20,628 bases of DNA, from assembly GCA_045536915.1 (NCBI GenBank), contig JAZSOL010000236.1:1-20628 (forward strand). Direction: 5' to 3'. The first letter of the stretch is position 1. Each line of letters starts with the position of its first letter. The notes under the pieces are model-generated. The model searched no databases, was not told the origin of the DNA, and saw nothing but the letters and a program-made list of their open reading frames with translations. This DNA comes from RGIG1828 sp045536915 (GTDB lineage Bacteria > Bacillota > Clostridia > UMGS1810). Positions 20,528 through 20,628 of this stretch are shown one piece after another. The position numbers and the translations under genes were made by a program.

Positions 20528-20628
20528 ACGGTTGAATACAATGCAAATCCGCTTAACAAAAGAGTTGGCGATTGCACGGTCAGAGCTATTTCAAAAGCAT
20601 TAAATCAGTCTTGGGAAAAAACGTATAT
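20528..20628 (+). CDS. Partial gene, phage-associated protein with NANP...RVGDCTVRA motif
   Basis: The frame reads VEYNANPLNKRVGDCTVRAI and then SKALNQSWEKTY to the window edge. I recognise this as the N-terminus of a common small Firmicute phage protein whose Asp-Cys motif recalls cysteine peptidase-like folds. No ATG, GTG or TTG exists in this frame after the upstream in-frame TAA. The ribosome binding site GGGGGTG (20516-20522) is spaced five bases from ACG 20528, so initiation at ACG, or a mutated ATG, is likely. GTG 20521 and TTG 20531 lie in another frame that stops at 20593. Confidence 0.6.

Overview
The window is about 20.6 kb of a tailed-phage genome or prophage of siphovirus type. 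The packaging, head, tail and lysis modules lie on the + strand in the usual order. The likely host is a low-to-medium GC Firmicute of the Clostridia type. This rests on strong GGAGG-like ribosome binding sites, GTG/TTG starts, a phiLC3-type holin, an Amidase_3 endolysin with a C-terminal SPOR-like segment, a BppU-type baseplate protein, and a glycerophosphodiesterase domain in the tail that suits a glycerophosphate-decorated Gram-positive wall. TGA is an ordinary stop here (HNH, large terminase, gp10-like and tape measure genes all end in TGA).

Layout: 1-1123 holds the end of an early region: a partial ORF, an adenine-methyltransferase-like gene and two tiny genes. 1124-1683 has no protein gene. 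It carries two tRNA-like genes (Leu type, Gln type) whose anticodon loops both lack U33, an intrinsic terminator, and a foldable leader in front of an HNH gene. 1684-4141 is the HNH and terminase module, with a cos-like spacer before the small terminase. 4156-9075 is portal, ClpP-like protease, HK97-fold capsid with a C-terminal beta-sandwich, and the connector set. 9080-18013 is the tail: tube, gpG and frameshifted gpT, a short tape measure, Dit, Tal, and an 855-residue baseplate/fibre protein with a collagen-like stalk and a glycerophosphodiesterase (GDPD) domain. 18022-20019 is two tiny genes, XhlA-like protein, holin, endolysin, a small ORF broken by TGA, and a small helix-turn-helix-like protein, closed by a strong terminator. 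20110-20406 is a lone minus-strand gene with its own near-consensus promoter, a moron-like arrangement. At the right edge a new + strand gene begins after a further terminator.

How the genes work together: HNH, TerS and TerL cut and pump DNA through the portal into a capsid matured by the ClpP-like protease. The connector proteins join the head to a tail of roughly 100 nm set by the tape measure. Dit, Tal and the GDPD fibre bind and probably trim surface glycerophosphate polymers. XhlA-like protein, holin and amidase lyse the cell.

The points most worth a second look are the GDPD-collagen fibre, the switch-like RNA leader before the HNH gene, the two tRNAs without U33, the +1/-2 gpG-gpT frameshift on an A7 run, and three translation oddities: a likely ATT start for the portal, a likely ACG start at the right edge, and an in-frame TGA after the endolysin. 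These could be real recoding, decay of a prophage, or sequence errors.
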